Positions 9,375 through 16,807 of a stretch of DNA of 37,820 bases are shown here, one piece after another. Origin of the DNA: Gallionellaceae bacterium (GTDB taxonomy: Bacteria; Pseudomonadota; Gammaproteobacteria; Burkholderiales; Gallionellaceae); assembly GCA_004297065.1 (NCBI GenBank), contig SCUU01000133.1, forward strand, positions 1 through 37,820, written 5' to 3'. The translations under genes and the position numbers were made by a program. A model generated the notes under the pieces. The model saw only the letters and a list, made by a program, of their open reading frames with translations, ran no database searches and was not told the DNA's origin. The stretch's first letter is position 1. The number at the start of each line of letters is the position of its first letter.

Positions 9375-9388
9375 AGCAGCAAAGTTAA

Positions 9389-10621
9389 TTAGATTTTGCG
9401 AAACACCAGCGAGCCGTTGGTTCCGCCGAAGCCGAAATTATTGTTTACAGCAACATCAATCTTCATATCGCGTGCCGCATTGGCGCAATAGTCCAAGTCG
9501 CACTCCGGGTCTTGCTCGAAGATATTGATAGTTGGCGGAGAAATCTGATGGTGCAACGCCAACACGCAGAACAGCGACTCGATACCGCCAGCGCCACCGA
9601 GCAGATGTCCGGTCATGGACTTCGTGGAATTCACCACCAATTTCTTGGCGTGATCGCCGAAGGCCAGTTTAATGGCTTCCGTTTCGTTCTTGTCGCCCAA
9701 AGGCGTCGAGGTGCCGTGCGCGTTGACGTATTGAACCTGATCCGGATTCAGGCCTGCATTGCGCAACGCATTGACCATGCTGCGTTTCGGGCCGTCTGTG
9801 CTTGGAGCCGTCATGTGATAGGCATCGGCACTCATGCCGTAGCCGGAAAGTTCAGCATAAATTTTAGCGCCGCGCGCTTTAGCGTGCTCGTACTCTTCCA
9901 GCACGAGGACACCGGCCCCCTCACCCATCACAAAGCCATCGCGGTCTTTGTCCCACGGACGGCTTGAGGTTGCGGGGTCGTCGTTACGGGTAGATAGCGC
10001 CTTAGCGGAGGAAAAGCCGCCTATGGCCAAAGGCGAAATGGTCGCCTCGGCACCACCTGCAATCATCACATCGGCATCGCCGTATTCGATAATGCGCGCT
10101 GATTCGCCTATGCTGTGCGTACCGGTAGTACATGCCGTAACAACGGAGAAATTCGGCCCCTTCAGCCCGTACATAATGGACAGGTTGCCGGAGATCATAT
10201 TGATGATGGTGCCGGGAATGAAGAAGGGCGAAATCTTGCGTGCCCCCCCCGCCAGATAATCGTTGTGGGTATCTTCGATCATCGGCAACCCACCGATACC
10301 GGAACTGATACAAACACCTATGCGCTCTGCATTTTGTTCCGTTACTGCGATGCCGGAGTCCTTAAACGCCTCCATCCCGGCCACGAGGCCGAAATGGATA
10401 AAGCGATCCATGCGTCGGGCATCTTTCGCCGGCAGATACTGAGTAACGTCAAAATCTCTGACTTCGCCTGCAACTTGGCATGCAAAAGTACTAGGATCGA
10501 AACGTGTAATACGCGAAATGCCCGATTGACCAGCAACAATATTGTGCCAAGTTTGGGTGACTCCGATTCCAACCGGCGATACAACACCCAAACCAGTAAT
10601 GACAACTCTGCGTTTAGACAA
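9389..10621 (-). CDS. fabF: 3-oxoacyl-ACP synthase II
   Basis: FabF condenses malonyl-ACP with acyl-ACP during fatty-acid elongation. The 410 residues carry the Cys-His-His triad: Cys164 (TACTTGTHS), His302 (NAHGTSTPLGD) and His339 (KSMTGHLLGG). The C-terminal NNNFGFGGTNGS is also standard. Length equals the family norm. It follows acpP by 50 nt, the usual arrangement, so synthase and carrier are made together. Confidence 0.97.
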   Translation of the reverse strand: MSKRRVVITGLGVVSPVGIGVTQTWHNIVAGQSGISRITRFDPSTFACQVAGEVRDFDVTQYLPAKDARRMDRFIHFGLVAGMEAFKDSGIAVTEQNAERIGVCISSGIGGLPMIEDTHNDYLAGGARKISPFFIPGTIINMISGNLSIMYGLKGPNFSVVTACTTGTHSIGESARIIEYGDADVMIAGGAEATISPLAIGGFSSAKALSTRNDDPATSSRPWDKDRDGFVMGEGAGVLVLEEYEHAKARGAKIYAELSGYGMSADAYHMTAPSTDGPKRSMVNALRNAGLNPDQVQYVNAHGTSTPLGDKNETEAIKLAFGDHAKKLVVNSTKSMTGHLLGGAGGIESLFCVLALHHQISPPTINIFEQDPECDLDYCANAARDMKIDVAVNNNFGFGGTNGSLVFRKI

Positions 10622-10671
10622 ACTGGACTCCGCTAACGAGGGAAAAAATGATCAATCGGTATGAGGGCGAA

Positions 10672-10908
10672 TTACTTCGGATGAGCGTTCACATAATCGA
10701 TTGCCTGTTGCACGGTAGTGATCTTTTCCGCATCTTCGTCAGGTATTTCAACGCCAAACTCTTCTTCCAGCGCCATTACCAATTCAACGGTATCCAAGGA
10801 ATCTGCGCCCAGATCGTTGACGAACGAAGATTCGTTCTTGACTTCGGATTCATTCACGCCGAGTTGTTCGGCTACGATTTTCTTGACGCGTTGTTCGATG
10901 TTAGACAT
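10672..10908 (-). CDS. acpP: Acyl carrier protein
   Basis: This 78-residue acidic carrier holds growing acyl chains on a 4'-phosphopantetheine attached to Ser37 in [18 protein letters not shown]. Helix II following the serine carries the acidic patch that docks FabF, FabD and other partners. GGGAGTAATGGA precedes the ATG. A 78-bp gap separates it from fabG and contains a promoter-like sequence, fitting the need for much more ACP than enzyme. Confidence 0.98.
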   Translation of the reverse strand: MSNIEQRVKKIVAEQLGVNESEVKNESSFVNDLGADSLDTVELVMALEEEFGVEIPDEDAEKITTVQQAIDYVNAHPK

Positions 10909-10949
10909 TCCATTACTCCCGTTTTAATTAAAGTTCAAAAAGCGCGTGC

Positions 10950-10977
10950 ATTCTACCAAATTTGCGCCGATTTCCAA
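10950..10977 (-). promoter_or_regulatory. Predicted sigma70-type promoter for acpP
   Basis: Read on the minus strand, TTGGAA (10972-10977) and TAGAAT (10950-10955) are separated by 16 bp and lie about 40 bp before the acpP ATG. The -10 box matches consensus at 5 of 6 positions and the -35 at 4 of 6. An independent acpP promoter inside the fab cluster is known from E. coli; its activity here is inferred. Confidence 0.6.
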
Positions 10978-10986
10978 AACACCACA

Positions 10987-11730
10987 CTACTCCATGTACA
11001 TCCCGCCATTTACATGCAATGTAATACCCGTGATGTAAGCCGCGCCGGGGCCAGCCAGGAAAGCGACTGCCGCAGCGATGTCGGCGGGTTTGCCCAAACG
11101 CTTCAGCGGTACATGCTCGACCAGTTTTGCGCGTTGCTCCTCGCCGAGCACGTGCGTCATATCGGTATCGATAAATCCGGGTGCTACGCAGTTCACGGTG
11201 ATATTGCGGCTACCGATCTCTTGCGCGAGCGACTTGGTAAAGCCCGCCATACCGGCCTTGGATGCCGCATAGTTAGACTGACCGGCATTGCCCATACTGC
11301 CAACCACCGATGAAATGCTGATGATACGCCCGCCCCTAGCTTTCATCATGGCACGCAATACGGCGCGACTCAGGCGGAACACGGACTTGAGGTTGGTTGT
11401 CAGCACATCGTCCCACTCTTCGTCGCTCATGCGTGCCAGCAGGTTGTCTTTGGTGATACCGGCGTTGTTCACCAGAATAGATATTTCGCCGAACTGCTCA
11501 CGTATTGCCGCCAGCACCTGTTCGGTCTGCGTTACGTCGTTGACGTTCAGAGCGTAGCCCTTGCCCCTGATGCCTGCGGCTTCCAGGTAGGCGCTGATGG
11601 CTTGCGCACCGCTGTCGCTGGTGGCGGTTCCGATCACGGTCGCGCCCTGCTTGCCCAGTTCCAGTGCGATGGCCTGGCCGATGCCGCGCGAAGCGCCCGT
11701 CACCAGTGCGATTTGTCCTTGCAGTGTCAT
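10987..11730 (-). CDS. fabG: 3-oxoacyl-ACP reductase
   Basis: FabG reduces 3-oxoacyl-ACP with NADPH. It is a 247-residue classical short-chain dehydrogenase with the TGASRGIG nucleotide loop (11-18), NNAG at 88-91 and the catalytic Ser141, Tyr154 and Lys158 (SNYAASKAG). It ends HVNGGMYME, as in other FabG proteins. It sits 11 nt after fabD, in the classic fabH-fabD-fabG-acpP-fabF order. Confidence 0.96.
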   Translation of the reverse strand: MTLQGQIALVTGASRGIGQAIALELGKQGATVIGTATSDSGAQAISAYLEAAGIRGKGYALNVNDVTQTEQVLAAIREQFGEISILVNNAGITKDNLLARMSDEEWDDVLTTNLKSVFRLSRAVLRAMMKARGGRIISISSVVGSMGNAGQSNYAASKAGMAGFTKSLAQEIGSRNITVNCVAPGFIDTDMTHVLGEEQRAKLVEHVPLKRLGKPADIAAAVAFLAGPGAAYITGITLHVNGGMYME

Positions 11731-11741
11731 ATCCCTTTTCC

Positions 11742-12674
11742 TTATGCGAGTGCAGCCAGAGCTGCCTTCAGCGCTTCGCCGTCATTGATGGCCATAGCCT
11801 GTTGATTGGCGTCAATGCGCTTATTCAAGCCGGCCAATATTTTGCCTGGAGCGCACTCCACGTTATGCGTGATGCCTTGTTTGCCGAAGGCCTGTACGGT
11901 TTCCACCCAACGTACTGGCGAGTACAACTGGCGCACCAGCGCATCTTTGATCTTGGCGGCATCATTATAAGAGGCGACATCCGCATTGTGCAGAACAGGA
12001 ATGACCGGAGTTCGCACAGCGATGTTGTTCAGATAGGCGCGCAATTGTTCCGCTGCACCTGTTAGCAAGCTGCAATGCGACGGTACGCTCATCGGCAGCA
12101 TGATGGCGCGCTTCGCCCCCTTGGCCTTGGCCAACTCCATGCCGCGTTCGACCGCCGCACGGTTGCCGGCGATAACCACTTGTCCGGGGGAATTGAAGTT
12201 GACCGCCTCCAGCACCTCGCCTTGCGCACCTTCGATACATACGGCGCGCACCGCATCGTCATCCAGCCCCAGGATGGCCGCGATACCGCCCGCGCCTTCC
12301 GGCACGGCCCGCTGCATGCATTGCGCGCGGAAACGCACCAGCGGCAGGGCATCGGCAAAACTCAATGCACCGGCCGCCACCAACGCGGTGTACTCGCCCA
12401 AGCTATGTCCGGCCAGGACGGTCGGCTGTGCCCCGTTCTGCGTTTGCCATGCCCGATACACGGCCACACCAGCGCTCAGCATGATAGGCTGGGTATTCAC
12501 CGTGGCGTTCAGATCGATATCGCTGCCTTCGGCGACCAATTGCCACATATCCTGTTTCAGTACGTCGGAAGCTTCGGTAAATGTATCGCGCACGGCGGAG
12601 AAGTCGGCATAGCCGTTCATCATGCCGCGCGACTGCGAACCCTGACCTGGAAATACGAAAGCGAGTTGAGTCAT
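11742..12674 (-). CDS. fabD: Malonyl-CoA:ACP transacylase
   Basis: FabD transfers malonate from CoA to ACP. The 310 residues contain PGQGSQ (9-14), the nucleophile Ser91 in GHSLGEY and the catalytic His200 in SVPSHCSLL. Length matches E. coli FabD (309). It lies between fabH (82-bp gap) and fabG (11-bp gap). The gap before fabH's stop holds no gene. Confidence 0.96.
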   Translation of the reverse strand: MTQLAFVFPGQGSQSRGMMNGYADFSAVRDTFTEASDVLKQDMWQLVAEGSDIDLNATVNTQPIMLSAGVAVYRAWQTQNGAQPTVLAGHSLGEYTALVAAGALSFADALPLVRFRAQCMQRAVPEGAGGIAAILGLDDDAVRAVCIEGAQGEVLEAVNFNSPGQVVIAGNRAAVERGMELAKAKGAKRAIMLPMSVPSHCSLLTGAAEQLRAYLNNIAVRTPVIPVLHNADVASYNDAAKIKDALVRQLYSPVRWVETVQAFGKQGITHNVECAPGKILAGLNKRIDANQQAMAINDGEALKAALAALA

Positions 12675-12756
12675 ATAAAATCAATCGTTAATTTGTAGGC
12701 GTTTAGTTGGCAGTCGTCGATTGGTTTGAGCTTCGGCTAACAGATGCAGTGTGCTG

Positions 12757-13719
12757 CTACCACTTGATAAGAACTGCGCCCCAAGTAAATCCGCCACCGA
12801 CGGCTTCGATGAGGATGTTTTGCCCGGCCTGGATGCGCCCGTCGCGTACTGCCGTATCCAGCGCCAGCGGAATTGAGGCAGCCGAGGTGTTACCGTGATT
12901 TGCCACAGTCACAATGACATTGTCCATACTCAAGCCGATTTTTTTAGAAGTGGCCTCGATAATGCGGATGTTGGCCTGATGCGGCACCAGCCAGTTAATC
13001 TCCGAACCACTCATGCCTTTTTCTTCCAGCAGTTCATCAACCACATCACTTAACACCTTGACGGCAAATTTAAATACCGCCTGCCCATCCATCTTAATAA
13101 AGGGGTCGCCATCCACTTCGCCGTTACGAATATTACCCTCGGCTTTCAGCATATCGCGATGGCTACCATCCGCGTGCAACTTGCTGGCGGCGATGCCCGG
13201 TTTGTCGGAAGCACTCAATATCACAGCGCCGGCCCCGTCACCGAACAGCACACAGGTAGTGCGATCGCTCCAGTCCAGCATACGCGACAGTACCTCGGCA
13301 CCAACCACCAGCGCCGTCTTGGCTTGCCCCCCCTTGATGTACATATCTGCCGTATTCAGCGCGTAGACAAAACCGCCACACACCGCCTGAATATCGAAAG
13401 CCGGCCCCCGGCTCTTGATGCCGAGCTTGTCCTGCAAAATACAGGCCGTGCTGGGGAAAAGCTGATCCGGCGAGGTTGTTGCCACAATAACCAGATCAAT
13501 TTCATCCGCACTGATACCCGCAGCAGCAATTGCTTTACGGCTGGCTTGCAGTGCAAGGTCGCTGGTGAGTTCGTCATCTGCCGCGATGTGGCGCTCAACA
13601 ATGCCACTGCGGGAAACGATCCAGTCATGCGAGGTATCGACTATTTTTTCGAGGTCGTAATTGGTTAGCACCTTGGCGGGCAGATAGCTGCCTGTCCCGA
13701 TGATTTTCGAATAAATCAA
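12757..13719 (-). CDS. fabH: 3-oxoacyl-ACP synthase III
   Basis: FabH starts fatty-acid synthesis by condensing acetyl-CoA with malonyl-ACP. The catalytic triad is Cys114 ([10 protein letters not shown]), His247 (VPHQANIRI) and Asn277 (NHGNTSAAS). I chose the TTG at 13717-13719, giving 320 residues beginning [10 protein letters not shown], because this is exactly where FabH proteins begin and GGGGAGG lies just upstream. The TTG overlaps the plsX stop as TTGA. A longer frame with an upstream start at 13758 would add 13 residues lying wholly inside plsX and unlike the family. Confidence 0.95.
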   Translation of the reverse strand: MIYSKIIGTGSYLPAKVLTNYDLEKIVDTSHDWIVSRSGIVERHIAADDELTSDLALQASRKAIAAAGISADEIDLVIVATTSPDQLFPSTACILQDKLGIKSRGPAFDIQAVCGGFVYALNTADMYIKGGQAKTALVVGAEVLSRMLDWSDRTTCVLFGDGAGAVILSASDKPGIAASKLHADGSHRDMLKAEGNIRNGEVDGDPFIKMDGQAVFKFAVKVLSDVVDELLEEKGMSGSEINWLVPHQANIRIIEATSKKIGLSMDNVIVTVANHGNTSAASIPLALDTAVRDGRIQAGQNILIEAVGGGFTWGAVLIKW

Positions 13720-14753
13720 AGCGCCTCCCCTACGTTTTGTAGTCGAGCATGATGCCATTTTTCAACATGTTCGCTGATATGGTGCAGCATACCGCCGCGC
13801 GCCTCTTCGGCAGCGCGTTCGATGGCGCAAAGAAAAGCAAATGCATCTGCGGAGCCGTGGCTTTTTACCACAATACCTTTCAGTCCAAGCAAACTGGCAC
13901 CATTGTAACGGCGATGATCGAGCCTATGCTTGAAAGCATTGAGAACGGGCATGGATATCAGCGCTCCGATTTTCGCAAACCAGTTGCGATTAAAACCCTC
14001 GCGCAAAAAACCGCCCATCATTTTGGCTACGCCCTCGGCCGTTTTCAGGGCGACATTCCCGACAAAGCCATCGCATACCACGACATCGGTGACGCCCTTG
14101 AAAATATCATCGCCCTCCACATTGCCGTAGAAATTGAGGTCGCTGGCTTGCAACAGCTCTGCCGCCCGCTTTACGACCTCATTACCTTTAATATCTTCAC
14201 TGCCGATATTCAATAGCCCAACCGTAGGCTGCGCTTTATGTTCCAGCGCCGAAACCAAGGCACTTCCCATCAAAGAAAACTGCAACAAATGTTCGGCAGT
14301 GCAATCCACGTTTGCCCCCAAGTCCAACATGCAAACCTGCCCCTTGAAGGTGGGCAAAAAAGAGGCAATAGCCGGACGGTCAATGCCGGGCAAGGTCTTC
14401 AATACGTAGCGCGCGGTCGCCATCAGCGCTCCGGTATTGCCGGCGCTAACGCAGGCAGAAGCTTCGCCTGACTTCACCAAATTGATGGATACGCGCATTG
14501 ACGAGTCTTTTTTACCGCGCAATACAATCTGAGGTGATTCATCCATACCAACCACTTCACTGGCGGCATGGACACGCAGACGCGCCCGATCATTAAAGCC
14601 GAGTTTGTCCAGCTCCGCCTCAATGACGTCGGACAAGCCAACCAGAACCACCGTATCGCCTGGATGCTTTTCAAGATAAGCGACTGCCGCAGGAACGGTC
14701 ACCCGTGTCCCGTGGTCGCCGCCCATGGCATCAATAGCTATCGTGATATCCAC
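13716..14753 (-). CDS. plsX: Phosphate acyltransferase PlsX
   Basis: PlsX makes acyl-phosphate from acyl-ACP, supplying PlsY for phospholipid synthesis and linking fatty-acid and membrane production. The 345 residues start [12 protein letters not shown], the family signature, and include the long [17 protein letters not shown] segment near the C-terminus. It follows rpmF by 82 nt and overlaps fabH by 4 nt. Confidence 0.96.
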   Translation of the reverse strand: MDITIAIDAMGGDHGTRVTVPAAVAYLEKHPGDTVVLVGLSDVIEAELDKLGFNDRARLRVHAASEVVGMDESPQIVLRGKKDSSMRVSINLVKSGEASACVSAGNTGALMATARYVLKTLPGIDRPAIASFLPTFKGQVCMLDLGANVDCTAEHLLQFSLMGSALVSALEHKAQPTVGLLNIGSEDIKGNEVVKRAAELLQASDLNFYGNVEGDDIFKGVTDVVVCDGFVGNVALKTAEGVAKMMGGFLREGFNRNWFAKIGALISMPVLNAFKHRLDHRRYNGASLLGLKGIVVKSHGSADAFAFLCAIERAAEEARGGMLHHISEHVEKWHHARLQNVGEAL

Positions 14754-14835
14754 CGGGCGATCCTCTAGATCAAGAAGAAAAAACGGACATTAAAACCCCG
14801 CTACAAGCAGGGGCGCATGCAATACGTCAAAGAGC

Positions 14836-15015
14836 TTATTCGCCCTTGGCTTTGACAACCTTTTTGCCGCGATAGTAACCGCTTGGGCTAATGTGATGAC
14901 GCAGATGAGGCTCGCCCGTGGATGGCTCCACGGCCAATGCGGGATTGCTCAAAAAGTCATGCGCACGGTGCATACCGCGCTTGGACGGGGATTTTTTATT
15001 CTGCTGAACTGCCAT
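14836..15015 (-). CDS. rpmF: 50S ribosomal protein L32
   Basis: A 59-residue basic protein can be read from the ATG at 15013-15015 to the TAA at 14836-14838. It starts [20 protein letters not shown] and ends [14 protein letters not shown], which is the L32 pattern of betaproteobacteria without zinc-binding cysteines. GAGGAG precedes the start. It lies between yceD and plsX, the position conserved across proteobacteria, coupling ribosome and lipid synthesis. Confidence 0.96.
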   Translation of the reverse strand: MAVQQNKKSPSKRGMHRAHDFLSNPALAVEPSTGEPHLRHHISPSGYYRGKKVVKAKGE

Positions 15016-15037
15016 GGTAACTCCTCACAAAAACTAC

Positions 15038-15517
15038 TTACTGCTTCCTCTTTAAACCAGCCAACACCGCAAACGGATTAGCTGATTGCTGCAAACTTTC
15101 TTCTGCCGTGTTACACACACCTTCCAGATGCTTAGGCGCAAAAGGCAAATCTAACAACACCTCATCTTCAATCAACGCCAGCACATCCAACTGCGGCGCG
15201 GCCTCGATGCAATCCATATCATCATCGTCCTCTTCCAGGCTATCCGCCGGAAGCAACTTCAAACGAGAATGCAAGTCCAGAGGATATGAAAGCTCACCCA
15301 AGCACCGCTGGCATTGCAATTTACACACCCCCTTCAGCACCACTTCCAGAATGAGCATACTATCTTCCTTCAGACCACGCACCGTATAGGTTAGCGCGCC
15401 CTCCGAATTGATTAGCCTATCGCCCAGCCGAGACAACTCTGCAATGGGTATCTCAGCGCATATTTCCTTGCCGTTTCGGGCAAAATCTATGCTGTCTATT
15501 AAAGGCCGTGCAAACAT
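15038..15517 (-). CDS. yceD: YceD / DUF177 family protein (23S rRNA accumulation protein)
   Basis: YceD proteins are small and acidic, and E. coli YceD is linked to 23S rRNA maturation or accumulation. The 159 residues from MFARPLIDS contain a CQRCLGEL cysteine pair and the acidic stretch LEEDDDDMDC, then NPFAVLAGLKRKQ at the end, all typical. I chose the ATG at 15515-15517 because homologues begin with this Arg-Pro-Leu-Ile-Asp segment. An ATG at 15550 would add 11 residues. The longest frame runs antisense through the start of maf. It is the first gene of the fab run and diverges from maf. Confidence 0.88.
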   Translation of the reverse strand: MFARPLIDSIDFARNGKEICAEIPIAELSRLGDRLINSEGALTYTVRGLKEDSMLILEVVLKGVCKLQCQRCLGELSYPLDLHSRLKLLPADSLEEDDDDMDCIEAAPQLDVLALIEDEVLLDLPFAPKHLEGVCNTAEESLQQSANPFAVLAGLKRKQ

Positions 15518-15573
15518 GAGGCGCGCATGATATATATTCCTCCCCCCCATGTCAAAGAAACGCAAGGAATATC

Positions 15574-16158
15574 TTGAATTCTCAGCCGCTTGTTCTTGCT
15601 TCGACCTCTGTATACAGAAGCGGGCTACTATCCACTCTGCAAATCCCCTTTCTAACCGCAGCCCCGAATGTTGACGAGACGCCGCTTCCAGGCGAGGACG
15701 CAACGCAGACCTCTCAACGTCTCTCGCAACTCAAGGCAGAAGCGGTAGCCAAGGACTACCCCGACGCACTGATTATCGGTTCCGATCAGGTCGCCCTGCT
15801 GGATGGACAGCAGCTAGGGAAACCGGTGACGCATGAAAATGCGGTGCGCCAATTGCGCAGCATGCGCGGTAGAACTGTAATATTTTACACAGCCCTGACA
15901 TTGCTGAACGCCGCCGACGGCAGCATGCAAACTGAACTCGTCGAAACTCAAGTCGGCTTTCGTCAACTTGGCGATGATGAAATCGAGCGCTACCTCAATA
16001 AGGAACAGCCTTACAATTGCACAGGCAGTGCGAGGTCGGAAGGATTGGGAATCGCGCTGATCAACTGCATCAGAGGTGACGACCCCAATGCTTTAATTGG
16101 GCTACCGTTAATTAGCCTAGTAACTATGCTTAAAAAGCAAGGGGTTAATGTCATATGA
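15574..16158 (+). CDS. Maf/YceF-type nucleoside triphosphate pyrophosphatase
   Basis: Maf-family enzymes hydrolyse non-canonical or modified NTPs to the monophosphates; the YceF branch prefers 7-methyl-GTP in E. coli. The 194 residues contain LASTSVYRSGLL (substrate loop, usually ASxSxxR) and the catalytic GSDQVALLDG with Asp71. The position beside yceD supports the YceF branch. The start is a TTG (15574-15576), backed by AAGGA 7 nt upstream and by fit with the family N-terminus. It overlaps no gene when the shorter yceD start is used. Confidence 0.9.
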   Translation: MNSQPLVLASTSVYRSGLLSTLQIPFLTAAPNVDETPLPGEDATQTSQRLSQLKAEAVAKDYPDALIIGSDQVALLDGQQLGKPVTHENAVRQLRSMRGRTVIFYTALTLLNAADGSMQTELVETQVGFRQLGDDEIERYLNKEQPYNCTGSARSEGLGIALINCIRGDDPNALIGLPLISLVTMLKKQGVNVI

Positions 16159-16181
16159 CCAGATGCCCAGCAAATTTAAGG

Positions 16182-16210
16182 TTGCCACACGAATATCTTT
16201 CTGGTATTAA
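16182..16210 (+). promoter_or_regulatory. Predicted sigma70-type promoter for dksA
   Basis: TTGCCA (16182-16187) and TATTAA (16205-16210) are 17 bp apart, and TG at the -14/-15 position makes an extended -10. The dksA ATG is 45 bp downstream. The gap from maf (97 bp) is long enough for an independent promoter. Confidence 0.55.
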
Positions 16211-16254
16211 AGCGCGCCTCAATTTTTTTGCTTGCACCCGGAGACTCCAAATAA

Positions 16255-16677
16255 ATGCCAGCCCAAACCACTAAAACTGTCGCCCCATATAAAGTTAAAA
16301 AGGGGGAGGCGTATATGAGCCCCAAACAATTGGAGCATTTCCGCAACATGCTGAACGAAATCAAGCTGGGCTTGGGGCAGGATATTGATCGCACCGTGCA
16401 TACCATGCAAGACGAAGCCACCGTGTTCGCCGATCCCAATGACCGCGCCAGCCAAGAATCCGATATGAGCCTGGAATTGCGCAATCGCGATCGCGAACGC
16501 AAGCTCATTAAAAATATAGATAAAATGATCGCAAAGATAGATGCAGGGGATTACGGCTATTGCGACAAATGCGGCATTGAAATCGGACTTAGCCGACTGG
16601 AAGCTCGTCCCACCGCAACACTATGCATCGACTGCAAAACATTGGACGAGATACGCGAAAAACAAGTTGCCAAATAA
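16255..16677 (+). CDS. dksA: RNA polymerase-binding transcription factor DksA
   Basis: DksA binds the RNA polymerase secondary channel and, with ppGpp, adjusts transcription of stable RNA and amino-acid genes. The 140 residues show a coiled-coil with the tip motif DPNDRAS (Asp60, Asp63, Ala65) and a four-cysteine zinc finger (Cys103, Cys106, Cys124, Cys127). Both features match active DksA, not the cysteine-poor paralogues. It has its own promoter and terminator and is flanked by maf and glgB. Confidence 0.95.
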   Translation: MPAQTTKTVAPYKVKKGEAYMSPKQLEHFRNMLNEIKLGLGQDIDRTVHTMQDEATVFADPNDRASQESDMSLELRNRDRERKLIKNIDKMIAKIDAGDYGYCDKCGIEIGLSRLEARPTATLCIDCKTLDEIREKQVAK

Positions 16678-16680
16678 TTT

Positions 16681-16698
16681 GCTTAATGCGCATTAAGC
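16681..16698. repeat. Perfect 18-bp palindrome after dksA
   Basis: GCTTAATGCGCATTAAGC is its own reverse complement and starts 3 nt after the dksA stop, just before the terminator. It could be a binding site for a dimeric protein or only an extra RNA hairpin; nothing in the sequence decides. Confidence 0.7.
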
Positions 16699-16699
16699 C

Positions 16700-16737
16700 A
16701 AAGCCCCCTGCAATTTTTCAGGGGGCTTTGTTTTTTT
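16700..16737 (+). terminator. Rho-independent terminator of dksA
   Basis: An 11-bp stem (16700-16710 with 16719-16729, five G-C pairs in the core run) encloses an 8-nt loop and is followed by G and seven T residues. It separates dksA from glgB. Confidence 0.93.
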
Positions 16738-16792
16738 ACGGCACGGCAATTGACTCCCATATGAATACAACACCGTTGCAATATATTGTGGT

Positions 16793-16798
16793 TATAAT
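16793..16798 (+). promoter_or_regulatory. Candidate -10 box immediately before glgB
   Basis: A perfect TATAAT ends 9 nt before the glgB ATG, so a start point at the normal distance would fall only about 3 nt before the codon. There is no Shine-Dalgarno-like sequence between it and the ATG. TTGCAA at 16776-16781 is only 11 bp upstream, too close to be its -35 box. Confidence 0.35.
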
Positions 16799-16807
16799 CA
16801 AAACGAC

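Noticed and set aside
12675-12756. Possible repeat in the fabH-fabD gap resembling the cdsA-dxr sequence
   Set aside because: Only a few bases (GCAGTCGT) are shared, too short to claim a common element.
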